Shown: one piece after another, positions 1 through 7,698 of the stretch
Layout: each line of letters starts with the position of its first letter
Position numbering within the stretch: the stretch's first letter is position 1
Source: Parachlamydiales bacterium
GTDB lineage: Bacteria; Chlamydiota; Chlamydiia; Chlamydiales; SM23-39
Assembly: GCA_019694475.1 (NCBI GenBank)
Contig: JAIBBX010000003.1
Location: 1-64,000 of the forward strand
Length of the DNA stretch: 64,000 nucleotides
Direction: 5' to 3'
Program-made: the position numbers and the translations under genes
Notes under the pieces: model-generated
The model's input: the letters and a program-made list of their open reading frames with translations, nothing else
Databases searched by the model: none
Told to the model about the DNA's origin: nothing

Positions 1-139
1 CTCCTGTATTAACTGTGGTAGCTTACAGCACAGCGACTTGAATGCAAGTCGGAACATCCTGGGGCTTGGCCTATCTGCCGATCGGCCAACTGGCGATGTA
101 AACCGCCGGTATGTCGCCGCCCTTTCAAGCGGACGATAA
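1..139 (+). CDS. tnpB: TnpB (IS200/IS605 or IS607 family), C-terminal fragment
   Basis: Reading from base 2, the plus strand encodes the tail of a TnpB RNA-guided nuclease and stops at 137-139 (TAA). Visible are the second half of the zinc finger (CINCG) and the third RuvC motif HSDLNASRNIL, whose Asp is the last catalytic acidic residue of TnpB proteins. The N-terminal bulk lies before the window. Only about 45 residues are visible, so whether the upstream gene is intact, or has a TnpA partner, cannot be seen. It is too short to appear as a conventional ORF but the DxNAxxNI motif in the right place after a CxxC is characteristic. Confidence 0.8.
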   Translation, partial: SCINCGSLQHSDLNASRNILGLGLSADRPTGDVNRRYVAALSSGR

Positions 140-168
140 AGCTTTCGCCTTTAGGCGAGAGTTGTTTA
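62..168 (+). mobile_element. Probable right end / omegaRNA-like region of the tnpB element
   Basis: The last part of the tnpB frame and the 30 bases after it are rich in potential stems: GGCC/GGCC around 68-87, GGCGA.../...TCGCC around 92-118, and a perfect hairpin CGCCTTTAGGCG at about 147-158. In IS200/IS605-type elements the 3' end of tnpB overlaps the guide (omega) RNA, and the element ends just after a small subterminal hairpin. The proposed end GTTGTTTAC falls on the stop codon of the neighbouring minus-strand gene. The exact boundary is inferred, not proven. Confidence 0.5.
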
Positions 169-840
169 CCGATTCACCCAAGCTTTTGGAATGGCCACAA
201 ATTTGGCTCGAAGATTGCTGTTTTTAGGGATTAAATAAAAATAGGTATATTCAGAAAAAACTGCGTCCAAAGAATCTTTGATGTAGTCGTAATCAAAGTC
301 GTATTTTCCGTATTTATCGAACGGGATTTCTGGCCTATCTGGAACTTTAAAATCATCGATCATAACGATGCAATTGTCGCGATGGGTCTGGCCGATTACT
401 TTTAGTTCATCAAGAAGGGGGCAATAAGATCCCCAATGGGCATCTAAATAAAAGAGCAGCCGCTTATCTTTCATTTCAGGGAGAATTTCCGCTAAAACTT
501 GCTCAGAACTGCCTAAATGGCATCGAACATTTGGATGATTAAAAAAATAGATGCTTGCGATAAGGAATAAATTTTCTTCGATCTCGATAGTGTCCACTTG
601 ATCAAAATATTCTGAAAAGTAGAACGCAGTCCCGCCTTGATACGTGCCCGTTTCAACCGCGCCTTCAAGATGATAGAGATCGCGTAAGTGAGATACATAG
701 GTCCCTATTTCTGGCGCACCGTTGAAGCAAGGACTGATTCCGGATTGTATATATTCATGAGTCCATGCGTATTCGAGATCGGCGAGATCGACGATCTCTG
801 ATGATGCAAATAGAGATGTTAGGGCGAATATAAATTTCAT
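166..840 (-). CDS. Secreted class I SAM-methyltransferase-like protein
   Basis: This 224-aa protein has a short hydrophobic N-terminus (MKFIFALTSLFASS) that looks like a signal peptide. A Rossmann methyltransferase core follows: a glycine motif VETGTYQGGTAF near residue 61, an acidic DTIEIEENLF about 20 residues later, and YLDAHWG and MIDDFKVP strands near 130-165. This pattern fits the TylF/CmcI-like Methyltransf_24 group, whose substrates vary. It is the last gene of the nine-gene minus-strand operon and overlaps its upstream neighbour by ATGA. Its stop codon (166-168) lies inside the probable end of the tnpB element, so the original C-terminus may have been altered by the insertion. The substrate is unknown. 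Confidence 0.8.
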   Translation of the reverse strand: MKFIFALTSLFASSEIVDLADLEYAWTHEYIQSGISPCFNGAPEIGTYVSHLRDLYHLEGAVETGTYQGGTAFYFSEYFDQVDTIEIEENLFLIASIYFFNHPNVRCHLGSSEQVLAEILPEMKDKRLLFYLDAHWGSYCPLLDELKVIGQTHRDNCIVMIDDFKVPDRPEIPFDKYGKYDFDYDYIKDSLDAVFSEYTYFYLIPKNSNLRAKFVAIPKAWVNR

Positions 841-1859
841 CTTTCAATTCGTTTTAAGGATTTAAATAGGGCTTTTTTATCTATGGTTGCGACCCAAATT
901 TCATAATCATCTTTCCCATAACAAACGTAAATGTGATCGCCAGCAGCAAAAAAGCCTCCTGGGAATATTACACGTTTTTCGCGAGCGGATTGAGTATAAA
1001 AATCTTCGGTGATGATCGGGATCGAGGAGATACGAGTTAGGGCGAAGGGGGGCTTAGCAGAGAAGGTGTAGGCGCCCATGAAATAATGCCAGATATCCCA
1101 ACCCCATGAAGCATAAGAGGAGGTGACGATCCCTGAATGGAAAAAGGCTAGATATTCCCCATCTACAAGAAGAGGCGGGGTGCTGCCGCGCAGGGTTCCG
1201 AATTCCCAATCGATGGGTGCTGAGCTTTCATAGCAGTGATAGCAAGTTCCATGAATGAGGTTCACATAGATGATCTCATGCGGGTTGACGGTATAGCCCA
1301 TGAGAAGCTTGCCTTCATATTCGAAGGGCACCCAGTTTTTTTGCCATAGAACATGCCGTTTATTCTCATAAAGGAGTTTGATCGGGGGGCCAAGGTTGAA
1401 TTGTCCATTCGCCGTTTTGAGTTCGGCAATAAAAATATCTCTCCGGTCTGAATAGGTCGTGTAATTGATTTCGGTATTGTCATTGTAAGTGAGAAAAATG
1501 CGGCCGCGATATGTGAAGAGGCGGGCATCTTCAGATTGTGATTGAGTTTTACTGTTCTTGGCGCGGGTGGCTAAAATTTGAGGAGAGCCAATCGGATCAA
1601 ATTGTTCGTTTAGACGGACGATTCCGATATAGCTGAGCCAGCCGTTTGAGTAGCGGTCGGGGCTAAAGCGGAAAGACATGATATAGCCGTTATCGATTTT
1701 AACCATCGAGGGATTGAAAGCATCGGGAAATTCTTCAAAAAAGATCTGCTTTTTGGCGATGATTATTTTTTCGGGTTCATCGACCAAATCTTCAAAATTT
1801 TCAATAAGCGAAGCAAAGAGGACGAAGGGAAAAATTACAAGTTTGGCTGCAAGGGACAT
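837..1859 (-). CDS. Secreted GH130/GH43-like five-bladed propeller protein
   Basis: This 340-aa protein has an N-terminal signal peptide (MSLAAKLVIFPFVLFASLIE). The rest resembles the five-bladed propeller of the GH130 / beta-fructosidase superfamily: an early FNPSMVKIDNGYIMSFR blade, SEDARLFTYRGRIFLTYND, a central QKNWVPFEYEGKLLMGY, then GTLRGSTPPLL and YLAFFHSG. In GH130 enzymes such motifs line a site for glycoside phosphorolysis or hydrolysis, but chlamydial activity is undocumented as far as I can tell. It overlaps the upstream gene by 25 bases and the downstream methyltransferase by 4, so it is translationally coupled. It is a distant paralogue of the C-terminal half of the next gene upstream. 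Confidence 0.75.
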   Translation of the reverse strand: MSLAAKLVIFPFVLFASLIENFEDLVDEPEKIIIAKKQIFFEEFPDAFNPSMVKIDNGYIMSFRFSPDRYSNGWLSYIGIVRLNEQFDPIGSPQILATRAKNSKTQSQSEDARLFTYRGRIFLTYNDNTEINYTTYSDRRDIFIAELKTANGQFNLGPPIKLLYENKRHVLWQKNWVPFEYEGKLLMGYTVNPHEIIYVNLIHGTCYHCYESSAPIDWEFGTLRGSTPPLLVDGEYLAFFHSGIVTSSYASWGWDIWHYFMGAYTFSAKPPFALTRISSIPIITEDFYTQSAREKRVIFPGGFFAAGDHIYVCYGKDDYEIWVATIDKKALFKSLKRIER

Positions 1860-3286
1860 AAAAGGGATCTCACTAAATTAAGGTCTGTAAAACAGAAATA
1901 GGCGCTTGAATCTTCAATTCCCAGTGCTAAAATGAGTGTTTTTCCCGAATGATCGGTTGTCATGCTGCAGCAAAATTCAACTCCTTGATGGATAAATGTG
2001 AAAGGTTTTGAGACTAACTTCACCATAAATCGTTTGTCAGTATAAACAAAACGATGGACATAACAGCGGGTTCCATCATTAAAAATCACAGGTTCATGGA
2101 CAAGAAGAAGGAAACCGTCGTCGAACGGCATGGGGCCAGCTGAGCCGCGAAATAGAGAAAAATCATAGTTGGGCCGGTATTCCAGAACCGTTTCGCAATT
2201 GCCCGTAAAAAGATTGGGCTTATAAACGATAAATGGGTCGTACCAATAAATGAAATTCAGATCTCCTTCTTGGACGAAAGGGAGCCAATTTTTTTCACAG
2301 CGAGTAGGATCCGGTCCATTCAGTGGAATGAGTCTTTCGACTTCGGAGCCGTTGAGTTTACAAAGAGAAATCTGCGGAATGCCTTGGGGATTGGTATCTC
2401 GCGCTGAAGTAGTAAACCAAAGCTCTTTGTTCCATTCAAAAATGCGGCAGTCCTCAAACCCTAAAACGATCGAGGAAGGATAACGTTCACGAGGTAGGTC
2501 TTCGACGATTTCTTTTGAAGATAGAAGTTTGAATTCTTTGTCGTAATGGAGGAGGAAATTCCGCGTTCGAATGTATCCATCAGGATCATTCGTATGAAAT
2601 TCTTTGGCCCCTTTTTGCTTATAGTTCACAGATCTGCAAATTACTGCGTAACCATCTTCTGTCCGGGTTAGGGATGGATTCAGGGGAAGATATCGCTCCT
2701 CAGAGCCTTCAAAGATATTGGGAAGATCGATCTCAATTTTTTGAAAACGGGTGTTTTTGAGGTTTTGTGCGTAATACAAGAGATTTTGATAAGCATTTGA
2801 TTTGATATGCCATGGAACATCTTTTCTCATGAGAAGATCGCTGATCGCGCGGTATCCATCTTCCCGATAACGTGTATAGAAGGCGACAATGGAGAGTTCT
2901 TCATCAAACCGGTAGTCTGTAGAAGGGGTGAAGCGGGACCCGTGCTTTGCGAAAATGTAGGCCAGGTCGTTTTCTCCCCTTAAACGATAGTAGGTCGCGA
3001 TGTTGAGAAGCGGTTCGAGAAGAATCGGGTTATTTTGGAATGCCTCCAAATACCAATACAGAGCTTCGGGCCAGTTGTTGAGTCTTTGATAGCAATCGCC
3101 GAGCCCCATTTTCGAGGCCCAGACTTGGTCAACGTTCTCTTTTGATTCAAGACGCTTTTTGTACCAAACAATTGCTTCCTCGAATTGGCCTGTGCTTTTC
3201 AGCGATTCCGCCTGCTGAAAAAGATGAGATAGATCTTCGCCGAAAAAAAGAATAGGCCAAAGAATCAAAAGGAGCTTATTTCGCAT
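1835..3286 (-). CDS. Secreted TPR protein with GH130-like propeller domain
   Basis: This 483-aa protein has three parts. A signal peptide (MRNKLLLILWPILFFG) comes first. About 130 residues of TPR helices follow (LFQQAESLKSTGQFEEAI, MGLGDCYQRLNNWPEAL). The C-terminal propeller shares the motif order of its downstream neighbour: LNPSLTRTEDGYAVICR, GFEDCRIFEWNKELWF, CEKNWLPFVQEGDLNFI, FRGSAGPMPF and LLLVHEP. TPR modules usually bind protein or peptide, so a scaffold plus glycan-active fusion is plausible, but that is inference. It overlaps the genes on both sides (25 and 11 bases). Confidence 0.75.
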   Translation of the reverse strand: MRNKLLLILWPILFFGEDLSHLFQQAESLKSTGQFEEAIVWYKKRLESKENVDQVWASKMGLGDCYQRLNNWPEALYWYLEAFQNNPILLEPLLNIATYYRLRGENDLAYIFAKHGSRFTPSTDYRFDEELSIVAFYTRYREDGYRAISDLLMRKDVPWHIKSNAYQNLLYYAQNLKNTRFQKIEIDLPNIFEGSEERYLPLNPSLTRTEDGYAVICRSVNYKQKGAKEFHTNDPDGYIRTRNFLLHYDKEFKLLSSKEIVEDLPRERYPSSIVLGFEDCRIFEWNKELWFTTSARDTNPQGIPQISLCKLNGSEVERLIPLNGPDPTRCEKNWLPFVQEGDLNFIYWYDPFIVYKPNLFTGNCETVLEYRPNYDFSLFRGSAGPMPFDDGFLLLVHEPVIFNDGTRCYVHRFVYTDKRFMVKLVSKPFTFIHQGVEFCCSMTTDHSGKTLILALGIEDSSAYFCFTDLNLVRSLLCPLQPNL

Positions 3287-4040
3287 ACTCTTTTAGCACT
3301 TCGATGAGTTTTAAGAGAGTCTCTTTTTTCTGGATCCAAACAATCGTTCCTTTGCCATAAGAGAAGAAAATTTCCTCGTAGTCTTCAGGAACTTTGAAGT
3401 TGCAAAGTCCATAGGGATCGTAGCCATTGCGAGAACTTGCTGCATCGCAGGTGATGATAATGGGAACTTTGCCAAAAAGGATTTCTGCAATTTCTCCTCT
3501 AAGAACGCTTCCTGGATCGACAAGAGCAATATCGAATTTGTTGTATTTGCTCAAGTTGCCGATGAATGTAGAAAGCTCGTTGAAATAGGCTGGATCGACT
3601 TTTCGATAACTTTGCCCCGTAACGGCAAAATGGTTTCCAGCTTTAAAAAAACCATCGGTCCCGAAAAATTTATACTGCGCCCAGGAATAGTCTCCTTTAT
3701 AACCGCTGAAATAAGCCACAGGGACCCAGTTGGAGTATTCCTTATAAAGGTCCAAGCAGTACTTGATCCAATTTGGCATCCATCCGGGAGAGATGAATTC
3801 CACGGAAATTACCTTTTTGCAGTGATCAAGAAAATATTTCGTCGAATATCCCACCCCAAATTCGAGCATCGTTTTTACTTCAATCGTCTCAAAAATTTTC
3901 TTAAAAACATAGACGTGGTCGCAATAACCGGTCTTTTCGCCTGTTTCGATCAGGAATTCATAAGTAATATCATCGACGTCTTTGATGGCCGAGTATGTCG
4001 TGGAAGTAAGGGCGATAAGAAGGAGTAGAAGTCTTTTCAT
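3276..4040 (-). CDS. Secreted methyltransferase-like protein
   Basis: This 254-aa protein has a clear signal peptide (MKRLLLLLIALTSTTYSA). It contains a Rossmann-like core with MLEFGVGYSTKYFL as the SAM-binding glycine loop, VISVEF as the acidic strand end, and later FDIALVDPGSVLRGEIAE. The region after KAGNHFAVTGQSYRKVDP is unusual, and I cannot assign a substrate. It could be a SAM-dependent methyltransferase or a degenerate relative. The ATG overlaps the stop of the upstream GT25 gene (ATGA at 4037-4040). Confidence 0.7.
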   Translation of the reverse strand: MKRLLLLLIALTSTTYSAIKDVDDITYEFLIETGEKTGYCDHVYVFKKIFETIEVKTMLEFGVGYSTKYFLDHCKKVISVEFISPGWMPNWIKYCLDLYKEYSNWVPVAYFSGYKGDYSWAQYKFFGTDGFFKAGNHFAVTGQSYRKVDPAYFNELSTFIGNLSKYNKFDIALVDPGSVLRGEIAEILFGKVPIIITCDAASSRNGYDPYGLCNFKVPEDYEEIFFSYGKGTIVWIQKKETLLKLIEVLKEYAK

Positions 4041-4942
4041 GATTTTTCTCTGTTTAAATAATTCGGCGCTCCATTATCGGAAGCAGCTTTGGGTTGGTTT
4101 GAAATAATATCTTCCGCGACAGTATAAAGTTTAATGCCTCGGGGAAGGATAATTTCCATATCATAGGGTAGGAAAATTTGGTGGGCTTTGAAGAACTGAA
4201 GAAGCTTTTTCATCCCCGATCGACGAATGACCATGGAGTGTGTTCCGCTTCTGGCGCCAATCTGAAAGAAATCTTCGCTGATTCTTTTCTTCATTGCAAA
4301 ATCATTATTGCTCATGTAGTCAGGTCTTCTCCCCGCCCAATAGGTGGTTGTGTAATTTCCCGCCATATCGCGCATATCGCGGTCAGTAAAAAGGATATCC
4401 CAATTCCCTTTGCCCACTTGGTCATCCAACCGCTTGATGATATTCGGCAAGATTCTTGGATCTTGGATGACCTCAATATCGTCTTCCATTACCCAGATCG
4501 TTTCGTAGCCGGAATCCCAAGCGTCTTGCAGCACAGAAAGATGGCTGAGTGTGCATCCCATGGGACCCTTAGCAAAACAGTGTGAGAAATAGGTTTGGCC
4601 AAAATTTTGGATCACTTCATGGCTCGGTTCAAATGTGTGATAAGAGGTCCCCATAAAACCTCCCTCCATTTCGGGTGAGTAAATCACGCCAATGTCATTG
4701 ATCTCTTCCAATGTAAGCTTCCACCCGTTCACTGCAGAAAAACGGTAGGGGTAGATCTGGAATGGCGAGAGCTGATCAAGCGATGTGCGGAGCTTCTCCG
4801 GTCTTTCATCTAGATTGATCAGATAGATAAAATCAATTCCCTGCATAGAATAAGCGGCCGACTTATTCGGAGCTGGCTTGAAATGATCCGCCAGCTCGGC
4901 AAAGACGATTGAATGAATAAATAATAGAAAAAGGATCCGCAT
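4037..4942 (-). CDS. Secreted glycosyltransferase family 25 protein
   Basis: This 301-aa GT25 protein begins with a signal peptide (MRILFLLFIHSIVFA). The GT25 hallmarks are in order: IDFIYLINLDERPEKL near residue 33, PYRFSAVNGWKL, then GPMGCTLSHLSVLQDAWD, then IWVMEDDIEV with the metal-binding DxD-like acidic triad, and WDILFTDRDM. GT25 enzymes include LPS galactosyl/glucosyltransferases (LgtB type) and eukaryotic/viral procollagen galactosyltransferases. A Sec signal is atypical for bacterial GT25, because sugar nucleotides are cytoplasmic. It is one of four GT25 paralogues here; closest by eye are the copies at 7695 and 12494, which share the PNK-rich start of the mature protein. Confidence 0.9.
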   Translation of the reverse strand: MRILFLLFIHSIVFAELADHFKPAPNKSAAYSMQGIDFIYLINLDERPEKLRTSLDQLSPFQIYPYRFSAVNGWKLTLEEINDIGVIYSPEMEGGFMGTSYHTFEPSHEVIQNFGQTYFSHCFAKGPMGCTLSHLSVLQDAWDSGYETIWVMEDDIEVIQDPRILPNIIKRLDDQVGKGNWDILFTDRDMRDMAGNYTTTYWAGRRPDYMSNNDFAMKKRISEDFFQIGARSGTHSMVIRRSGMKKLLQFFKAHQIFLPYDMEIILPRGIKLYTVAEDIISNQPKAASDNGAPNYLNREKS

Positions 4943-4944
4943 GT

Positions 4945-5706
4945 TTATCTCAACACATCTGAAGAACTGATATAAGCTCTTGCTTTTGGATCTTGCCTGT
5001 AACCACCGTTAGGGCCATTTCCGTAAGCCGCGAACCGATAGATTTTTTCCACATCATTCATGTTTTTGAAATGGAGTTTTTTTTCTTCCAAAATGTCGTC
5101 TCGAATGAAGAAGAGGGTCATTCCAATACTTTCCGCATACACGAGGGAATACCCCTTTGATCTGCCCAAACGATACATCGCTAAAATACTGGCCCCGAAA
5201 TAGTTGGTTCCATCTCCAATGAAGAAGGGACGGTATTTTGCGACTAAATCTTGATCGGGGCCGTGCGTTGCGTTGTATTTGATCGCAACAACAGCTGGAC
5301 GGTATTTTTCATCCAGGGAATGCCAAATATAGAACTCATTGTAATGGTCGATCGACATAAAATCGATTCCGGTTGGCACATTGTACTTTTTTAGAATCTC
5401 ATTTAAGTTTTCAGCAGTAATGAACTCTTTATAGAGCTTGAATGGGATTTTCTCATGCGTCCGATCAAAGAGGGAACAGTTCCATCCTTGAAGCCGAAGA
5501 AGATAGGTGTTGCTCGATGTGATTCCATCCCCGGCGCCGATATCTAAACAGAATTTGTGCTTGGGTTCTATGAATTGGAAGATCCGCGAAATGATTCCAT
5601 CTTCCCCATGCTTGCTGTAGAGTAGTTTTTCATAGCCTGACAGGTCGATCTCATCGGTAAAGATGGGGCCCATCAGCGTCAACAGTAAAAGGAGAAATTT
5701 TTTCAT
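4945..5706 (-). CDS. Secreted FkbM-like methyltransferase
   Basis: The protein is about 253 aa if translation starts at the ATG ending at 5706, which overlaps the upstream stop codon as ATGA and yields a signal peptide (MKKFLLLLLTLMGPIFT). A longer frame exists to 5766 but would bury the signal. The core has the FkbM-type start KHGEDGIISRIFQFIEP, the SAM motif CLDIGAGDGITSSNTYLL, and a later FMSIDHYNEFYIW matching the DxxG/ID strand of the family. FkbM-type enzymes O-methylate sugars or polyketides. The gene sits 2 bases upstream of the GT25 gene, consistent with a shared glycan target. Confidence 0.8.
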   Translation of the reverse strand: MKKFLLLLLTLMGPIFTDEIDLSGYEKLLYSKHGEDGIISRIFQFIEPKHKFCLDIGAGDGITSSNTYLLRLQGWNCSLFDRTHEKIPFKLYKEFITAENLNEILKKYNVPTGIDFMSIDHYNEFYIWHSLDEKYRPAVVAIKYNATHGPDQDLVAKYRPFFIGDGTNYFGASILAMYRLGRSKGYSLVYAESIGMTLFFIRDDILEEKKLHFKNMNDVEKIYRFAAYGNGPNGGYRQDPKARAYISSSDVLR

Positions 5707-6377
5707 GGGCCCCTCTTTTGAAATAGAATGCAGTTTCCGTCTTCGATCACTTTTATAATTTCGCACTCTTCCATAAGTTGATCAATGGCGTCTTGACGGT
5801 CTTTCCAAAGCGCATCATTATACCAGATGTAGCCCCCTGGACGTACTTTCGGTAAATAGAGTTCGACATCGAGGCAAGAGACTTGTTCGCTGTGGTTCCC
5901 ATCGATGTAAAGAATGTCGATTTCATCAATATGCTGGGCCGCGTCTTCCGAAGTCGATCGAATCGTCGTCACATAGTCTTCGAGGTCGTATTTTTTGAGC
6001 ATGTTGAGGTAGGCATAGTAGATGTAGTTGATATTGAGATTTCCCCACCATTTCAAATGCTCGGCATCTTCGATCGGATCGAAGTACTTGATGCACTCAA
6101 TTTTATCCCAAGGATCGATCGCAATGAGAAGTCCGTGATCTAAGAATTTAAGAGTCGATGCGACAGGAAAAGCTGACGAACCGCCAAAAACTCCGATTTC
6201 AACGCATGTATTCGGTTTGACCTCAAGAATCAGATCGACGAATGCCATCGCTTTTTCTTTAGAGCACCATCCTTCCAAAGTAGGAAGAATCCGGGTCACG
6301 GTCTGTTTCAGTTCCTCAGTTTTAAGATCGGCAAAAAGGCTCGAAAAAATAGTCAGTAATAAGAATGCTTTTTTCAT
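5703..6377 (-). CDS. Secreted class I methyltransferase, tandem paralogue 3
   Basis: The protein is 224 aa from the ATG at 6377, which overlaps the upstream stop by ATGA and starts a signal peptide (MKKAFLLLTIFSSLFA). The motifs are GWCSKEKAMAFVDLILEV, VEIGVFGGSSAFPVA, IAIDPWDK and DILYIDGNHSEQVSCLDVEL, then RPGGYIWYNDALW. This is a Methyltransf_24/CmcI-type SAM methyltransferase. Two upstream genes encode close paralogues with the same GWC..KA, EIGV.GG and IDGNHS motifs, so the three arose by tandem duplication. Unlike the other two, this copy has the signal peptide. The substrate is unknown; a sugar target is suggested only by context. Confidence 0.85.
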   Translation of the reverse strand: MKKAFLLLTIFSSLFADLKTEELKQTVTRILPTLEGWCSKEKAMAFVDLILEVKPNTCVEIGVFGGSSAFPVASTLKFLDHGLLIAIDPWDKIECIKYFDPIEDAEHLKWWGNLNINYIYYAYLNMLKKYDLEDYVTTIRSTSEDAAQHIDEIDILYIDGNHSEQVSCLDVELYLPKVRPGGYIWYNDALWKDRQDAIDQLMEECEIIKVIEDGNCILFQKRGP

Positions 6378-7036
6378 GGTTTGTACCAAATTCCCCAAAG
6401 GCAGATATCATTGATCTCTGCTAGTTTATGACAGTGTTCGTTCAAATATTGGACAGCCTTGCTAGTGGTTACATGGCCGCTTTCGGTCCAGTTCATATCG
6501 TCGAAAATGATCCAGCCTCCTCTTCGAACTTGAGGGACCCACTTGCAGACATCAAAATATGACGTGATTTCTGAATGGTTTCCATCGATGTGCAGTACGT
6601 CGATATTTTCAATAATGGGCGCATCTTCCGAGGTTGCCCGGATCAGTTCTACCTGATTTTGCAGCTCAAAGCTTTTGATGTAGTCAACAAGCTTGAGCAT
6701 TACAATTTCATGATTCACAGTGGCCCAAAAATAACGGCTCCCTTCGTGCATAACGCCTTCTACTGAAGCGTCGTTGCTCCAAGGATCGATTCCATAAATT
6801 TTGCCGCCAAAGACTTTGAGAGCATGGGCCATTGGAATGAGCGATTTGCCTCCCCAAACCCCAATTTCTACAATTGTTTTCGGTTTGGAGGCGAGGATGA
6901 TATCAATGAGAATGGATGCCTTTTGCTTTGTGCACCATCCGTCATAGATTTGATTCATGTAATAAAGAGCTTGCGATTTGACCCCAATCACTGATGGGCG
7001 ATCGTCCGCAATGTAATCATAGTTCAGTTCTATCAT
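6374..7036 (-). CDS. Class I methyltransferase, tandem paralogue 2
   Basis: The protein is about 220 aa from the ATG at 7036 (ATGA overlap with the upstream stop). A longer in-frame start at 7093 would overlap the upstream gene by 60 bases and adds residues unlike the paralogues. The motifs are YDGWCTKQKASILIDIILA, VEIGVWGGKSLIPMA, GIDPWSND, DVLHIDGNHSEITSYFDV and RRGGWIIFDDMNW. It is very similar to the adjacent upstream gene, ending in the same NDICLWGIWYKP-type tail. No signal peptide is visible, which sets this copy and paralogue 1 apart from most of the operon. Confidence 0.85.
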   Translation of the reverse strand: MIELNYDYIADDRPSVIGVKSQALYYMNQIYDGWCTKQKASILIDIILASKPKTIVEIGVWGGKSLIPMAHALKVFGGKIYGIDPWSNDASVEGVMHEGSRYFWATVNHEIVMLKLVDYIKSFELQNQVELIRATSEDAPIIENIDVLHIDGNHSEITSYFDVCKWVPQVRRGGWIIFDDMNWTESGHVTTSKAVQYLNEHCHKLAEINDICLWGIWYKP

Positions 7037-7698
7037 GGCTTGTACCAAATTCCCCAAAGACACAAATCGTCGATTTCTGCGAGTTTGTGGCAATGTTCAT
7101 TTAAATATTGGACGGCTCTTCGATTTGTCCTCATTCCGTTTTCTTGCCAATTGATGTCGTCGAAAATGATCCATCCGCCTTTTCTAACCAGCGGGACCCA
7201 CTTTGTTACATCAATGTAAGAAGTTTCGTCTGAATGATTTCCGTCGATGTGTAAAATGTCGATTTCTTGAATCGGAGGTGCATCGAAAGAAGTGCTCCGA
7301 ATCAATTCGACATGATTTTCTAGCCCGAATTCCTCAATATGGAACCGGAGCCGTTCCAATACAGCGTCGTGATCGGCGAGACGCCAAAATTCCTTGGTCC
7401 CTTCGTGCATTAATCCTTGAGTGGAAGCGTTGGGACTCCAAGGATCAATCCCGTAGATTTTTCCCTTTCCAATCTCTTTGAGTACGAAAGCCATTGGAAC
7501 TAGAGATTTCCCAGCCCAAACGCCGATTTCTACAACCGTTTTTGGCTTTGTTGCCAAAATGATGTCGATCAAAACGGAAGCTTTTTGATAGGAACACCAT
7601 CCATGGAAGACCTGATCCATGTAATAATAGGCTGTTTGTTTGGTGCCGATAGTGGCGTACCTTTCATCGAGGGTGTATTCAATGTGATGCTGCATCAT
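7033..7698 (-). CDS. Class I methyltransferase, tandem paralogue 1
   Basis: This 221-aa protein has the motifs FHGWCSYQKASVLIDIILA, VEIGVWAGKSLVPMA, GIDPWSPNAS, DILHIDGNHSDETSYIDV and RKGGWIIFDDINW. The start codon overlaps the stop of the GT25 gene (ATGA at 7695-7698). There is no signal peptide. Together with the next gene it is the more recent duplicate pair of a triple tandem array: the stretch from EYLNEHCHKLAEI to the C-terminal WYKP is almost unchanged in both. It probably methylates a small or saccharide substrate; the exact role is unknown. Confidence 0.85.
   Translation of the reverse strand: MMQHHIEYTLDERYATIGTKQTAYYYMDQVFHGWCSYQKASVLIDIILATKPKTVVEIGVWAGKSLVPMAFVLKEIGKGKIYGIDPWSPNASTQGLMHEGTKEFWRLADHDAVLERLRFHIEEFGLENHVELIRSTSFDAPPIQEIDILHIDGNHSDETSYIDVTKWVPLVRKGGWIIFDDINWQENGMRTNRRAVQYLNEHCHKLAEIDDLCLWGIWYKP

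Noticed and set aside
1..165. tRNA, tmRNA or 6S RNA at the left edge
   Set aside because: The stems suggested a structured RNA, but frame 2 reads as the C-terminus of TnpB; tRNA-like ends and tmRNA landmarks are absent.
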